A DNA stretch of 64,000 nt from Isohypsibius dastychi (Eukaryota > Tardigrada > Eutardigrada > Parachela > Isohypsibiidae). Below are positions 1-18,300 of the stretch, in pieces. The notes under the pieces were generated by a model. That model searched no databases. It saw nothing but the letters and a program-made list of their open reading frames with translations, and was not told the origin of the DNA. The position numbers and the translations under genes are program-made. The stretch is from positions 1 through 64,000 of the forward strand of contig JAQIWT010000010.1 of NCBI GenBank assembly GCA_034696485.1, read 5' to 3'. Numbering within the stretch: the first letter of the stretch is position 1; each line of letters starts with the position of its first letter.

Positions 1-247
1 TATTATATATTTATTTTAACTCTTTTTGGCTAGGAATTATTCATTCATATTTATTTTAACTCGTTCCGCGGATTGAAATATTCATTTTTATTCTATTTTA
101 ACCGCAGACTGACTATTTTTACTACACTGAATTAACCACAGTCCACAGAATCTTTAAAAAAATTCAACTCCAATTCAAACTAGCTTCTCAGTTTCAAATT
201 CAGTCTCCGTTTGTCGACAAGAAAAATTTTCGCCAACAACTTCGTAC

Positions 248-1290
248 CTTGGTGTATCTTTAGGCTGGCCATTCACCAGACACTGCTCCAAAGTATCCAA
301 AATAATCAGCTGAGATTCAATGAGGGAACGTTCAGCATCCTCCCCAAAAATCCTGGTCGAAGCAACGCTCTGCAACATTTTCGTCAATCCCTGAATGACC
401 AGCGAGAATTTACTCCGGGAGATGTTGATGAGATATTCTTTCTGTTGCTCCAATGTGGATCGCGAAATCGAGTTGAGCATGCCCGTCTTGACCGGAAGCT
501 GAAAAAATAGCAATGTGAATCACTCGACCCGAAAACCCGAAGACATAAATACTACTCGATAGAAAATCCACTTTGTTTATTCTGAATTTCTGTTTTCGGA
601 TAGTTCGGTCAACTATCCCACAAACAATTCCAAAACAATTTTAGAAGACAGCCTCCTGAAACGTGAATATTTTCATCGAATTTCAGATTAATTACATTGT
701 AAAAAAGCCGTGAAAATTTGTTGCGACATGTTTTTTATCCCTGACGATCCAGCTGGAATTTTCTCATAACCGGAAAAGATATTCTGCGGGACTGGATTCG
801 AGGAAAACTCGTTTTACGACTTGCAGGAAACGAAGTTTCGTCTCAACATTTTTCTCGCCGGAAAAACGAGTGGATAATACCACAAACATTAATGAAATAT
901 CGCTAATCAGGTTCTCCCGTTCCTTAAAAACGAAATCCAACCAAAGACCAAATGAAAAATCGATCCGTGCCACACCCATTTTTCCGTCACATTTCCAGAA
1001 ATATAAACAGAATCCCAACAACATCCGCGGACAAAGAGCCAAGGAAAAAACCTTCCCGATTTCTTAAGCATTTTTTCTAGCAGTGTTTAGTACCTTCATT
1101 TCCTGAACAATCGAATATCAAAATACAGAACCGAAAAGAACGAATTCTCATTGTAAAACAAGTTCAGAAAAAACCTCGAAATCCAAAACAAAAAACCTCA
1201 ACGAACAAAATGAAAGCTATTTGTTCGAACCTGCTCTTCGAATCGGTTGATGAGCGACTGGACCCACACTTCTGGCTTCTGTGATCCCAT
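248..1290 (-). CDS. NF1: Neurofibromin (Ras GTPase-activating protein), first two coding exons only
   Basis: Two exons are visible: 1290-1231 and 498-248. The first encodes MGSQKPEVWVQSLINRFEEQ, which matches the length and pattern of the neurofibromin N-terminus. It joins in phase at cag|gttcga to an exon beginning LPVKTG and containing KECLINISK-like and SQLIILDTLEQCL-like stretches typical of the family. The second exon ends at aag|gtacga, so the rest of this very long protein lies left of the window. An in-frame ATG at 1383 would add 31 residues, but the start at 1290 reproduces the usual N-terminus. NF1 switches off Ras by stimulating GTP hydrolysis; the catalytic domain is not in view. 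It is head-to-head with AIP, 466 bp apart. Confidence 0.88.
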
Positions 1291-1756
1291 ATTGTTGGGC
1301 TTTGGGAAAACAGTTGTTGGTGGAGGAGCAACAGTCAGATGATGATTGGAAGATCTTCCGCAAGACTGCGTCACATTAAACATTCTTGATATCCGCTTGT
1401 GTCACAGCTTCTCAATCAATCTAAATCAATTACATTTTTCAAAACAAAGAAAACCACGGACAACAAAAGGGTCCATATGGAAGCGAAACTACAAATGGAT
1501 CTTGCAGATTCCCGTCGTCTTCGTCCTGTGTGGAAATTTGTGAATTGAAATGAAGCCTCTCTCTCCTTCTGGGTTTGGTTGAGCCCGAACCACAACTCAC
1601 AACTCACGACACCACATCCAGTTCCAAGGGGGACCGGACCCTTGGGTCGAATGTGAGGGGTTTCGCAAAATCCGCTTGCACTTTCAAGTTTCTACTGCAA
1701 ACTTTCGTTTAGCTCCACTTGCAATTTTCTCCTTTGTTTACAGTCATACGGTCAGG
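1291..1756. promoter_or_regulatory. Shared 5' region between NF1 and AIP
   Basis: Divergent intergenic stretch with no gene of its own. A pyrimidine-rich tract ending tttacag at about 1743, just upstream of the AIP ATG, looks like a splice acceptor, so AIP probably has a 5' UTR intron. No TATA box stands out. Confidence 0.4.
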
Positions 1757-3367
1757 ATGGACGGTGAATTAGAAGACGTTGAGAAAGTTGTACTTCGTGA
1801 AGGAAGGGTACCAGTTGGCAAGCAGGATGATACGAAAGTGAAGTTTTTCTACAAAGTAACTAGGATTTCTGATGGAGCACTTTTGGATGACAACAACCCG
1901 TCCGGTGAACCGCTGGAGTTGGTTTTCGGAAAAAAGTTCAAGCTGGAGGTTTGGGAGGATTGTTTGAAGTCGATGAAGATCGGTGAAGTGGCGAAATTCC
2001 TTGTCAAAAAAGATCTCCTTGCATGTTATCCCCTCGTTGCCAAAAGTCTCCGCGATATTGCGAAAGGTAAAGATCCGAAAGGATGTGGACACGAGGAACA
2101 TGAGAATCCATCGGGACATCGATGTTGTGGGATGCAGAACTTGATTGAAAAAGGACTGGGCTATCCGGATTTAGGTTGGATTTCTGCACTTTTTTCTTTT
2201 CGTGATTTCTGTTCAAATTTTTATTTTATTTGTAGATGCATTTATGAAAGAAGCGGAGGATTTGGAATTTGTTTTTGAAGTAACTGAAGGCCATGAACCG
2301 GGATCGTACGAGAAAGATCAATGGGCCATGGATAATGCTGAAAAACTTTCCTCCATTCCGCGACTTCATGAAGAAGGTTAGTTGATCAGTTTTTTCATAA
2401 TACAGTACAGTTTTCCCTTGATTTTTAATAGCATGAACGTTTGGAGGTAACTTGATGTCTGTCATGGTTTTTATGATTGTTTTTCCCATTTTCTCTATCG
2501 AGATGTCAGAATTCGCGATCCGAAAAGTTTCTCTTTGCGTTATTTGGAATTTTCCTTAGTTTTAATCTCAAAAGGGGTTCTTTTTTTGCAGGTTGGCTTT
2601 TTAGCTTTTTCTTGATACAAATGATGAAAATTCGGTTTGCCGTTTCTTCCCTTTTTTCTAAATTTCTGTTTTTTTTAAGAATATTTCTGTATTTTTTGGA
2701 TTGTTTTTGAGTTGTGGTTTTGATTGATATGTTTTTATACGTTTGCTTGATATGTTTTGTGCTGTTCCAGGAAATCATTTCTATGCCAAAAAGAAGTATG
2801 TCGAAGCCGCCGATCGATATTCACGCGCATTAGCTGCGTTGGAAGACCTTCAGGGAAAGGAGCAGCCAGAAACGGAGGACTGGTTCAAATTTGATGGGAT
2901 GATGATTCCCTTACTATTAAATTACGTCCAATGCCAGTTAATTCTGGGACATTATAATGAAGCCATTGAACATGCGACGAGCGTGATCAACAAAGCCCCC
3001 AAAAATGTCAAAGCCTGGTGAGTTCAGAAATCAATTTAAGAGCGGAAAATAGTTGAAAGAATAAATGCAACATGGATTCTTCAATCGTTATCTGAGTTTT
3101 TGGTTGGATCCAAAATTCCTCACAAGTCAGATGAAGAAAGTTTTTTTACTGTCCTTAATAATGTTTTTGCTTTTCGAAAGGTATCGTCGAGCGAAAGCGC
3201 ATGCATTAGCATGGAATCCCAAGGAAGCCAAGGATGATTTTGCAATGGCTCTTAGCTTGGACGCTGGGCTGAAAAATGCCATAGAGAAAGATCTGAGGGA
3301 ATTACAGAAAACTCAGGCTGTTCGAGACGCGGAAGATCGGGATAAGATGCGCCATCTTTTCGGGTGA
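1757..3367 (+). CDS. AIP: AH receptor-interacting protein (FKBP-like plus TPR co-chaperone)
   Basis: Exons 1757-2174, 2236-2376, 2771-3017 and 3181-3367 total 993 nt, giving 330 residues, the same length as human AIP. The N-terminal half is an FKBP-type PPIase-like domain (GKKFKLEVWE, YPLVAKSLRDIAKGKDP). The C-terminal half carries TPR repeats (LHEEGNHFYAKKKY, PLLLNYVQCQL, then a final helix ending HLFG). Family members bind HSP90 and stabilise client receptors in the cytosol. All three introns keep phase. The start follows a probable 5' UTR acceptor. Its 3' end faces the Src gene. AIP is preferred over AIPL1 because of length and the lack of a proline-rich tail. Confidence 0.93.
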
Positions 3368-3964
3368 CTCTCTGTTCGCAAAGTTTCTATTTAATCGATG
3401 TTTGATCTGGTCATATCTATAGAACTTTCAGCAAGCCGTGAGAAGCACTTGATCGTTTCGAACTTCCGGGCGCATCGTCACCTTCTGTTTCTGATCTTAT
3501 TGAGAATTCGTTGGTTATGATCTGCCTTCCATGTCATTCCATCCCAGTGGCAGAAAATGGTTGTTTCGGTTTTTGTTTGACAGTTCTAAACACATGTATC
3601 TAAAAAGGAAAACTGACAAGCCGATGATTATGGATGTTTTGCTGGGATGTTCTCCCTGATTTCAGTAACGACCAACCACGTTTCAACATCAATGGAGAAC
3701 TGACGTCTTGTTCTCTTTTTAACAGCAAGCATGTCTGATTCGCCATATATCGTATTCAGAAAAAAGTGTGATTACAAAACAAACCATTAACGGAAATCGC
3801 AGAAATATTCATTTAGAAGTTGTGGAGGGCAACTTTCGAAAAATCAAGACGAGAAAACTGCTTCGAAGTGCGCCTTGCGAAGAAATCGAAAATGTACAAA
3901 AAAACTGGCTAACAAATTTGAAACTAGAACAAGAAATATGATGCGGGGCATAAATAACGTGAAA
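3368..3964. other. Tail-to-tail spacer between AIP and the Src kinase
   Basis: About 600 bp holding the 3' ends of two convergent genes. Open frames here are short and resemble nothing I know. I see no RNA gene or repeat. Confidence 0.5.
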
Positions 3965-8953
<4,989 letters not shown>

Positions 8954-9802
8954 TTTACATGGGAGAAACGTAACAAACACGTGCTCCCCTCTCTTTCTTT
9001 TCGTCTCCTTGGTCTTGACTTTTCGTCCAATCGTGAATGCAAATGGAGCGAGCCAACGGTCAACACAAAATCAATCAAACCTCCAGTGGATCAATCAATC
9101 GAGAACAACAGATAAATGGCAATCTTCGCTGGATGTTCATTCTGGAAAATCGACGTACTCCGATTATTCAAGGAGGTAATTTTCAGACCAAACAAGACAT
9201 ACGCTTGAATTAAAGTGGGTGAGAAATGCTCGTTGTCTGCTTTTCAAAACGGAAACTGAGTAAACCGACCCAGCAGCAAGCAAAGCAGCGAGAAGGCTTG
9301 TTTGCCTTTTGCCCTGAGCTCTTTTGGCCCGTGTCCTCATTTCAACTGTTGATTGATCAATCAGTTTCTGTGTGCTCTGCGACACCGCATCTACCAATCC
9401 ATTTCCATCCCCGCTCGTTCGAGCTCATAATGTTTTCGAATTTTCTGACAGAAACGGCGAGCGCTTTAGAAATTCATTTTTAATGGAACAAGAAATAAAT
9501 CTCGCATGCATCTGGACACACAAACGCCGAAGTGACTTGAAAACTGCCCAAATGTGCAAGAAGCTCAAAATTGTGGATGTGTTGGAAAACAAGTCAAGAG
9601 ATATGCAGTGCAAGCGCACGTGCACCAGATCTAAATAGACAACTCTGTTATTTCTGCGCCTTTTCAAAACAGCTTAGGTGAGGAGATGCGAAAAACACTA
9701 TTATAAATCCAACAAAACAACGCTGTGAAAATTCAACCACGGTTTCCGGTTCGGAGAATTTCTTCTGATCAGACCGCATCCATCTATCCCATCAGACAAT
9801 CT
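8954..9802. other. Intergenic region upstream of the Src kinase
   Basis: Holds the Src 5' UTR/promoter and the 3' end of the dynein light chain gene. An E-box CACGTG lies at 8978-8983, 25 bp above the Src ATG. No other gene is supported. Confidence 0.4.
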
Positions 9803-10537
9803 CTACCCGGACTTGAACAGAAGGATGGCGACTTGTCCCAGATAGAAGTAGATGAAATGCTTCGTTTCGTGTGTCACCTGAAAAGAAAATAATTGTCAGC
9901 AAAAAAGACAGAAACTCATTTTAGTTTATTACCATGTCAAAACTCTTCAGCGAAATTCCAACATACAATAGTTAACTCGATATAAATCAGTCACGAAAAC
10001 TTAATTAAATTCAGACTCTTAAAAATGTCTGCCTTATGACTACAGAAATAAACTCAGTACCGGCAGGTTCTCAAAGAGTCGTAAATCAGCTCAGACCAAG
10101 TTTTACAACAGAATTTGTTTAGTCGAGTCATCAAACTCCCTAAAATTAAACATTTCGCAGCCAAATCCAGTCTAAAACGCAGATAGCCGCGGAAGCCTTC
10201 AAAGTAACCTTCAAGAAAACCGAACACAAAGATTGTGATCAATGGCGACTTTCAAAACAAGGTAAGTTATCGACGTTAGATTTGTTGAAAACGGTTCTTC
10301 CAACGGGATACCTGACCGATAAACGAGAGGGAAGGCACTTACATAGCTTCCAAAGTTGCGTCCAACGATGCAATGCCATGTTGGATTATATTTTTTGTCG
10401 AATTCCTTCTTGATAAACGCGGCAATGTCCTTTTCAATATTGTACTTTTCAAGAGCTTGTGTGGCAATATCCACAGCATCCTGTTGCATTTCTTCAGACA
10501 TATCCGCATTCTTGATAACCGCTTTCCGTTCCGACAT
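9803..10537 (-). CDS. DYNLL: Dynein light chain LC8
   Basis: Two exons (10537-10343 and 9877-9803) make 270 nt and 89 residues, exactly the LC8 length. The protein starts [18 protein letters not shown] and continues through [16 protein letters not shown] and [15 protein letters not shown] to a terminal KSG, essentially identical to animal LC8. LC8 is a homodimeric hub of the dynein and myosin V motors that also binds many short linear motifs. The single intron (donor gtaagt, acceptor cag) is phase 0. A further in-frame ATG six codons upstream is ignored because the MSERK start is invariant. It is head-to-head with MMAA. Confidence 0.97.
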
Positions 10538-10965
10538 TTTCTGCGAAAAAAACAAGATTCAACTCCGGCTAAGCTTGAAAACAACTAACCATGAATAACC
10601 AACCTGGCACTAGAATGTTCTGAACAATTTTGAATCTACCCAAATTTTGAATCGAATCCTGGAATGTAGAGCGAGGAAAGGAAATGGCGGGGATTTCAAG
10701 TTTAAATGATGGACGTTCAACTGACACACTTGTTTCAAAAATCAGCTCTGCCTCGCAACTGCGCCTTTTCCAGAAAGTCCTGCCATTGGCCACGTGTGCA
10801 AAATGACGAGCTTTAATTGGTTGTGTACAACTTGGTTACGCTACCCTCGATTAATCGTACCCCTCACAGGGGGCTTCTTCAAGTGTTTCCGCTCCCTACC
10901 ATTTTAGATGGTTTGTTTTGGTTTTTGGAAAACGAAATTTAGAAGATCCATTGCTTTCTGTGGAA
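10538..10965. promoter_or_regulatory. Bidirectional promoter region, DYNLL and MMAA
   Basis: A 428 bp divergent spacer. It contains an inverted CCAAT box (attgg, about 10785-10789) directly beside an E-box CACGTG at 10791-10796, a compact pair suitable for NF-Y plus a bHLH factor. No TATA box is evident. Function is inferred. Confidence 0.45.
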
Positions 10966-13900
10966 ATGCTGCTGAGGTCGTGTATACGTCGTTATTTGTC
11001 TTCGCATCAATCTGATAATCTAGCGCATTTCCGGGTTACGTATGAAAAATTACTGGATGAGGCGAGAAATGATGGTGCTGTCTTGCGGATGTTGGAAGGG
11101 ACTCGTTCTGGAAATCGAGCCATTTTATCTTCTGCCATTACGCTGATCGAGTCTACAAACCCGGAGAAGCAAAAGCGAGCGGAAAGATTACTGACTTTGG
11201 TATTGGATGATGAAAAGAATCGGCGGAGCCAGGACGTAAAACAGAACTCGCTGCGAGTTGGTGAGAAATTCGCTGATTACCAATCTTCGTAAACAAATGT
11301 TTTTGTTTGTTCAGTTTAATCTATAGGATTTGTCCTGAGTGAGATGGTAACGATGATGATTTTTTTTTAAAGGCATATCTGGACCACCAGGATCTGGGAA
11401 GTCAACCTTTATCGAAGCGCTTGGAACATTATTGACCGGAAGTGGACATAAAGTGGCTTGCCTCACGGTTGATCCGTCCTCCAGGATCACTGGCGGTAAG
11501 AACTTCTCGCTCCTGAGTAAAGGTGTTTCTGGAATGTCCGACTTTTCGAGAATTTAGAAGAGGTTAATTTGGTGCCAAATCAGAAGACATAAAGAAATCA
11601 TGTTTTGGGCTGGTTTGTGTTAGGCTTTAAGTGCTTTATTTCCTCGTTGAAGAGGTATATTTTCATTGTTTGAGCCTTAATAATTTTAGCGGTCAATATG
11701 AATATTCTCCTGATTGCGGGAATTTCTGTGTTAGTAAGTGTCGGGTCAAATTCGTCAGCACGTAGTAACCTTCGTTTAATTTCCAGGATCGCTTCTGGGT
11801 GATAAAACGCGGATGCCCAAGCTGAGCTGTGATCCGAACGCATTTATTCGTCCATCTCCAACAAGCGGCGTTCTTGGCGGTGTGACCAGAACTACATCAG
11901 AAGCTATTCTCCTGTGCGAGTGTGCCGGCTTCAGTATAATTCTAGTGGAAACCGTAGGTTGGAATTTCTTCTCAACGATAGTTTTTTAGTCTTTCGGCAA
12001 TGAATTTCACTGGAATTACAGGAAGTGGACAGAACGAATACGTCGTAGCGGATATGACCGATTTTTTTATCCTCATGATCCCACCAACCGGAGGCGATGA
12101 ATTGCAAGCGATTAAAAGAGGGATTATGGAATTAAGTGATTTAATTATTGTCAACAAATCCGACGGAGATCTCGTGCCAGCCGCTCGGAGAACACAGACA
12201 GAATACATCAGCGCTCTCAAATTTCTGCCTTCTCGGAACCGATTTTGGAAGCCGAAGGTAAGCCATAAAGTTTATTCACCCGAAAATCGCTAGGAATGTT
12301 CACGTCCGGATAAGCCATGTCGGTTCGACATGTTCGATCTCCCCGTGTCTTTCTTGATCAGAGTCTCTCCCAAACTCGATCATTCCTGAAGGATCCGTTC
12401 TTTTTTGGTTTTTCAATTAATGATCAACCAAGTAAGCCCACTCGTTAGGACTAATTTTTCCCAAACAGAACAGGAAACCCGAATGGGATATCAAAATATG
12501 TACATGAAAAATGAAACCGATCTTCACTTCTTTCTCTTCTTTTGCAATCTGGCGATCTCGAGGATTTCTTGTCCATTAGTTTCATCAACCAGGTCACCTG
12601 GAGGCGACAAGGGAACCGTACTGTTTAGGTAATCGATCATGGCTTGATTCACACCAGCTAACTGCTCGGGAGTAAGATTGTACTGGATGGCTAGTCCCGC
12701 ATGAACAACTTTCACAGCCTGAATAAAACCAGCTATATCTGGAACTTCCACGATGTTTGGAGGTGTGACGGGGGGCTTATATACGGCGGCGCGAATAACT
12801 TCAGGATCAAAAGGATAAATTCCGGCGTTTTTGAAACTGGAAACGAGACATGGCAATGGGTCAAACGCTTTCCAAACTTTCCAGAAGTGCGAGGGGAAAT
12901 TATCACGAGTTATCTGAAACAGCAAAATTGTTAGCGTAGGAAAAGGCTGGAGCGGATACTTCAATTTTGATTTCAAAAAATCACCTTTTGTCCAGACTTT
13001 TCGATCTGTTTCCCATGTATGGTCCATTTCAACTTCAAAGGACCAAATGCATTCTTCGACGGTTGAAACTTCGACTTCCGGCCACCCGGGAAACAAATCA
13101 GCTCGATGTTTCGCTACAGAAGAACAAACTTGGAAACTCTTCCACTATACAACAGAATTACCAAGTTCCACCTGTCGACAGAATTCAACCAGCTCCAAAT
13201 TGTAGATGTGACGCCAGTGGCTATCCATGAAGATGACAGCCTAAAATCAATACAGAAACATAACTGAAACCCAAAGTTCACCTGAACTTTTTTCTGTTAA
13301 TTTACCTTTGATAAGCCCAGCGTCAGAACATAAGGATGCACTATTTGGTCGATGTAGGTGCGAAATAATTTTTCATCCATTTTCCCGTCACGATTTCTTT
13401 CGATTACGACTCCATCATCCGTTCCCTCAAACCACTCCGGAAGCAACTGCTGTGCATCGTACACGATGAACGGTTTCAGGACACTTCCGGCGGCGTTTCC
13501 ACAGGGTAGAACCGTTAGCTGCTTTCGAAGATCACCTGAAATAGAAATCGAACCTCCCTTCAATACTAGTACATTGTTATACATTTTCAATAACCTGAAA
13601 AGGGCAAAACGAAATAAATACCTTTCTTGCAAACATTTTTGATTTTTGTCTTCTTTTCTGGAATTTTTGCTTTGCCTTTCGAACCATTTACGTTGATGTT
13701 GTCGCATTCCAGCAAGAATTCAGATTCATTCAAGACGAAAGTAACTCGAGGATCGTCTAGATATCCCTTGGAGAAAAGATTCTGCAGAGTAGCGACAAAA
13801 GCTTCTGCTTTTTCCTCGGTAAAATTCGATGTTTTGCCGGTAGTTTTCGAAGAGCGATTCCGAACAGAGAGGCTGTGTCTTCTCAAAAATCGACGGAGCC

Positions 13901-15164
13901 ATTGAGCATCAATATTCCCATTCAATCCTAACAGAAAAAAATACGAAACCGAATATAAAAGTAAACGTAAACTCAGATTGTGAATATGAAGCTTGCCTCG
14001 TCTAGCAGCCAAATTTCGGCATGCAGCCAAGAATTCCCAGTCGACGAAAGGAATCTCGAACATTTCGATACCCTTTATAAACGTCACCAGTAAGTCCTCG
14101 TCATAGGAACCGAAGAGCGTAGGTCCTCCAAGAGGGGATGAGATCAAAGATTTCAGTCTTGAACGGAGCGTTGAACATGGCACATTATGAAGCCGAGCAG
14201 CTGCATAGACAGGAGTTCCGCTTTTGGCAGCCCAATAAGCGTCCCACATTGCCGGACTCATCATCTTGTTGAACAAATTTGATACTTGCGTTGTTAAAAG
14301 AAATCTGATCGACAGAAATCGTGGATTAAGGATCAGGAAAAGAATACTTTAAGCCTTTGCAAGCAACTGCGCGGGTAACAGAAAAGTGTTTTTGTTCGAC
14401 CTGTTTACCGGGGTCGAGTCATACTGACGTCTTTGTAATTTGTATTTGACTTTAAAGTTTAAAACACAATTGTAAGTCAAATTGACGGAGCAATTCTAAT
14501 TTGACCTGGTGAAATTCTTTGCTAGAAATTGTTGGAAGCTTGGAAAGGGCGAGTTTTCTCAGACCTGGCTAACAGTTTTTTCCATCTCTAGTATTGCTCG
14601 ATGGGATAAATGGAAATGTTTCAGTTTTAGTTTGAGAATACGTACAGTTCGCGGGTCGACAATTTTAGTTTCAAACTTGTTCTTTGAAATTTGTGGCTAT
14701 TGCATGGTGAAATTTGTGGTTTTATTTAATTGTGAATTGTTGTTGAGGTCGGTGCACTGAAATTTATTTCATCACATTCAGAAAATACATTGATTTCCCG
14801 GCTTTACTTGTTTTCGAAGAATGTTTTCGTCATTCACTCATTTCCGATGGTTTTGTTTTAGGTGATACGGTTGTCCTCTCTTACGGGCGAAGGGCTTGAT
14901 CAAAGCTGGAACATTTTGAAGGAATATCAAAAGACCTCGATCGAGTCGGGTGAATTCCGCCGGAAACGCTCAAGTCAGAATTCAATGTGGATGTGGAGGT
15001 TCATCAACGAGCATCTCCAAGACCTATTTCAGCGTGACCAACGGATTTCATTACTTGCAAACGGAGTCGAAGAAGCCGTTTCCGGTGAACTCATTACGCC
15101 TCTAGCGGGAGCCAGATTTTTATTATCAGCATTTCTCAACAAAGAATCCACAGCTGTGATTTAA
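10966..15164 (+). CDS. MMAA: Methylmalonic aciduria type A homologue, mitochondrial MeaB-type GTPase
   Basis: Exons 10966-11260, 11373-11495, 11787-11957, 12022-12257 and 14862-15164 total 1128 nt (375 residues). The start [14 protein letters not shown] looks like a mitochondrial targeting peptide. The G3E GTPase core shows the P-loop GPPGSGKST, then [58 protein letters not shown] and the NKSDGD guanine motif, ending in the helical dimerisation arm ([11 protein letters not shown]). MMAA loads and protects adenosylcobalamin on methylmalonyl-CoA mutase. The last intron is 2.6 kb, far longer than its neighbours, because it holds an antisense transposase-derived sequence. Confidence 0.94.
12524..14276 (-). 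mobile_element. Decayed pogo/Tigger-like (Tc1/mariner) transposase inside an MMAA intron
   Basis: Antisense to MMAA and wholly inside its last intron. A psq-type helix-turn-helix ([17 protein letters not shown]) is followed by a CENP-B-like second DNA-binding segment ([17 protein letters not shown]), then a DDE core ([17 protein letters not shown]) and a C-terminal part ([25 protein letters not shown]). Blocks 14276-13997, 13927-13622, 13535-13306 and 13240 downward join in phase, the first across a GC-AG junction. The first catalytic Asp position reads Asn (LNESEF). After [11 protein letters not shown] the frame hits a stop, and the QPLD segment bearing the third Asp is missing. It therefore looks catalytically dead. 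I found no clear terminal inverted repeats, so the element limits are unknown. Confidence 0.8.
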
Positions 15165-15330
15165 AAGCGAAGACTATATACATGCTCATGGTGAAAGTAA
15201 CAAGAGTAAAAACTAAAAAAGGAAATCGCTTCCTGAGATTAAATTTCTGAAATCAATAAAGCCAAAAACAAGAGAGAACCCAACGACGGATTTTCGCAGA
15301 AAACCATTCAATTAATGAAAGCTCAAAATA

Positions 15331-18300
15331 TTACAATATGCTACAGCATCGGCAAATACGCTGACGAGATCGGCGCGCAGCTGGAGGAGGCGTACCTGGC
15401 GCGAAGTATGCATGAACCTTTGCGTTCCGGAGGTTCAGTGTCAACCTCTTTACAGCAGCACGACTGATTTGCTGGCAATCGAACAAATCAACTCGCTGAA
15501 GACTTTGACATTCCTGAAGCAAATAAATCAGAATTAAAATAATGCGCTTATCGTTTTCTTACATTTTAAATGCGCATTTATATCTTCGCTTGTTGCTTCA
15601 CATGTCATAAGATCAATAATAACACATATCCCCTAATTTTTCAAAGTTAACAAGTTCATCACAAAATGCCAGTTGATTTCAATTTTCATGAAAAACCTGG
15701 CAAATATTTTCGATCACCCTGAAGAAACAATGACTTCCACTATTTACGTGTGGTATGTAGAACAAAGGCTAAATCGGGAGGAACTGAGTTCTGATCAAGC
15801 CAAGTGCGAGTCTTAATGACAATGTTAATGTAAAAATTTTGCTTCGAAATTCAATCCAACTTGTGCCCACGTATATCAATAGATGCTTTCGACGTCTGCT
15901 GACACTTTTTCGTTAAATTTTTCATTTCTTTATTTTCGTACAAGATATTACTAATACGCGGAAAGTCATTAAATTAGGGGGGAAAAATTCACAAGATAGT
16001 GCGACAACTTGGTACGAACGGAACAGAAATCGCGCAGTTTTTGGGTTTTCAGAGAAGAAACCAGTTTTCTTGTTCTACACAACTTGCTGCACAAATGGCT
16101 TCTTCATAAATTCATATCTCTGCGTTGATTCAAATCTTGCCGATTTTCTGTTTCTTCATATATTTCTCCACTCTTTCTTTTATCAAATCGTGCGTCCATT
16201 TACGACTCGAAATGTGGGCGACATTAAGCAGGTCCTTAAAAGTTAAAGTTCATCACCAAACATCAAGGCTACTTCTATCTGAAACTTGCTCCCTGGTTTC
16301 CGTATTTTTACAGACACAAGACGAAGTTTTCAAATTAGCAAAGACGTGGTTTTCTATCTACACCAAAATCAAAAACAATACGTAGCTTACTAACCTGAAG
16401 TGCTTCAATAGCGTTGTCGGTCAACAGTGGACAATTGTCCAACTCCAGCACCTTCAGCTGACCGGTCCTAGCCGCAGTTCCCCGCGCCAGATTCTGTATT
16501 CCGGAGTCACCGATTGATTCACAATGTGAAAGACAAATCCGCTCAATTCTGGTGCAATACGTCGCGATATTGACTAGAGTAGTGTCAGTGACATGAATAC
16601 ACTCCTCCATGTCCAAACAGTGCAGGTCGGGACATGACTGACACAACGTAACAAATCCAGCATCACTCAGATGACTGCAACCTGAATCAATCAAAAAACA
16701 ATCAATAAAATGGCTCTTCTAGGAAAAACGTGTGATACCAGCCAGTTCCAGCGTTTTGAGTTTTGGACAGCCATGTGCCAAAGCTATCAGTGCTTCATTG
16801 GAGATCCTCGTACATCCACTGAGTGAGATGAACTCGAGATCCGGGCATTGTTTGCCGATTAACTGAACGGAAACGTCCGAGATTTCAATACAGTTTTTCA
16901 GATTCAAAACCGTCAGTTCAGGACAGTTTTCCGCCAAGCACCGGATAGCGTCGTCTTTCAAGTTGGTGCAACCTTTGGCGACGAAGCTCTTCAGTTTAAC
17001 GCAACTGCGGACAAGCTGTTTGATGCTGTCTTCACCGACTTGCTCGCACCAGGAAATGTCGATATCCTACAAAATAACGATAATTGACGTAAGTTAATAG
17101 GATATGATAACAATAGAGCAATTAATTCATCCTCATTTCTAATAGATGAATATTATAAAAATTAAATTATTAATATTAATATAAGAATTATAATCATTTA
17201 TATGTATTTTCGGTAAAAATCAACCTGAAAACTTACGGTCAAATTGTGGCAACCAATGGCCAGCGCTCTGATTCCGTCATCGGTGATCAAGTTGCAAGAA
17301 TCCATGTTTAGTTTGCGTAACTTGGAACAATGTCGACCGAGTGCACGACAACATTCGTCGGTGATCTTCCGGCATTCTTGAAGGGTCAGTACTTCGATAT
17401 TCTTGCAGAAGAAAGCGAATGATTTTAGCGCCTCGTCGGATAGATGTTGACAACCGCGAAGATTCAGTCGGCGGAGAAATGGACCACAACGACGAGCGAT
17501 GTTCTCAACAACCACACTCTGAAATGGAAAACACGAAATTAGAGAAGGATAAAAAAAATCGTGAGGATGAACTGAAAAAATATTCATGAAGAACAAAATG
17601 TGGAGAATAAAATCAAAATAAATAATTAAAAAGGTAGAAAAAATGATCAAGATTAACTAACGCAAGCGAAGTTCAAAGAAAACCCATTTATGCCTAAATT
17701 TTCTAGAACAATTCAAAATCGAGTTTTTCAAGAATCAGTAAAAAATAAGATCAGTCGCAATGATTTTTTTGTTGATAACCGGATTTTTTTAATTTTACTG
17801 AATTCTGGAGATTAATTTTCAAGCCAATATTTTGAACATCTTTACCAACACGCAACACAGAAAACAAATCATCCGAAAAACCCATTTTGATTTGCTCCTT
17901 TCAATTTCCTTACAGATAGAATAGGAGATTAAAATATCTAGGAAAGAAAACCCGTTCATCGGTTCCAGGGTATAAAAGCAAGCGCTCTAATAAATTAATG
18001 CGGATCATGTGTGTGAGTGAAGTGTGAACTGAACTGGCTAAAAGCCGATAAATCAGCTGACCAAATAAATCCCTCCAGTACGAGCAAAGAAAGAGAAAGA
18101 AAGAAAACCCAGAAAGTGGAGCACGACGCCAAGCTCAAAGTCAAAGCGGAAATCACTAACAATCTGCGTCGTATTCTATTTTTCCAACATCACCTTAGTT
18201 TTTCTCTACCAGAATTCAAGAATCCAAAGTTCAAATTCGAACCTGAACATCGCGTTGAAATTCGAATAAATCCACGTCCATCCAAATGCTCCCATCGTGG

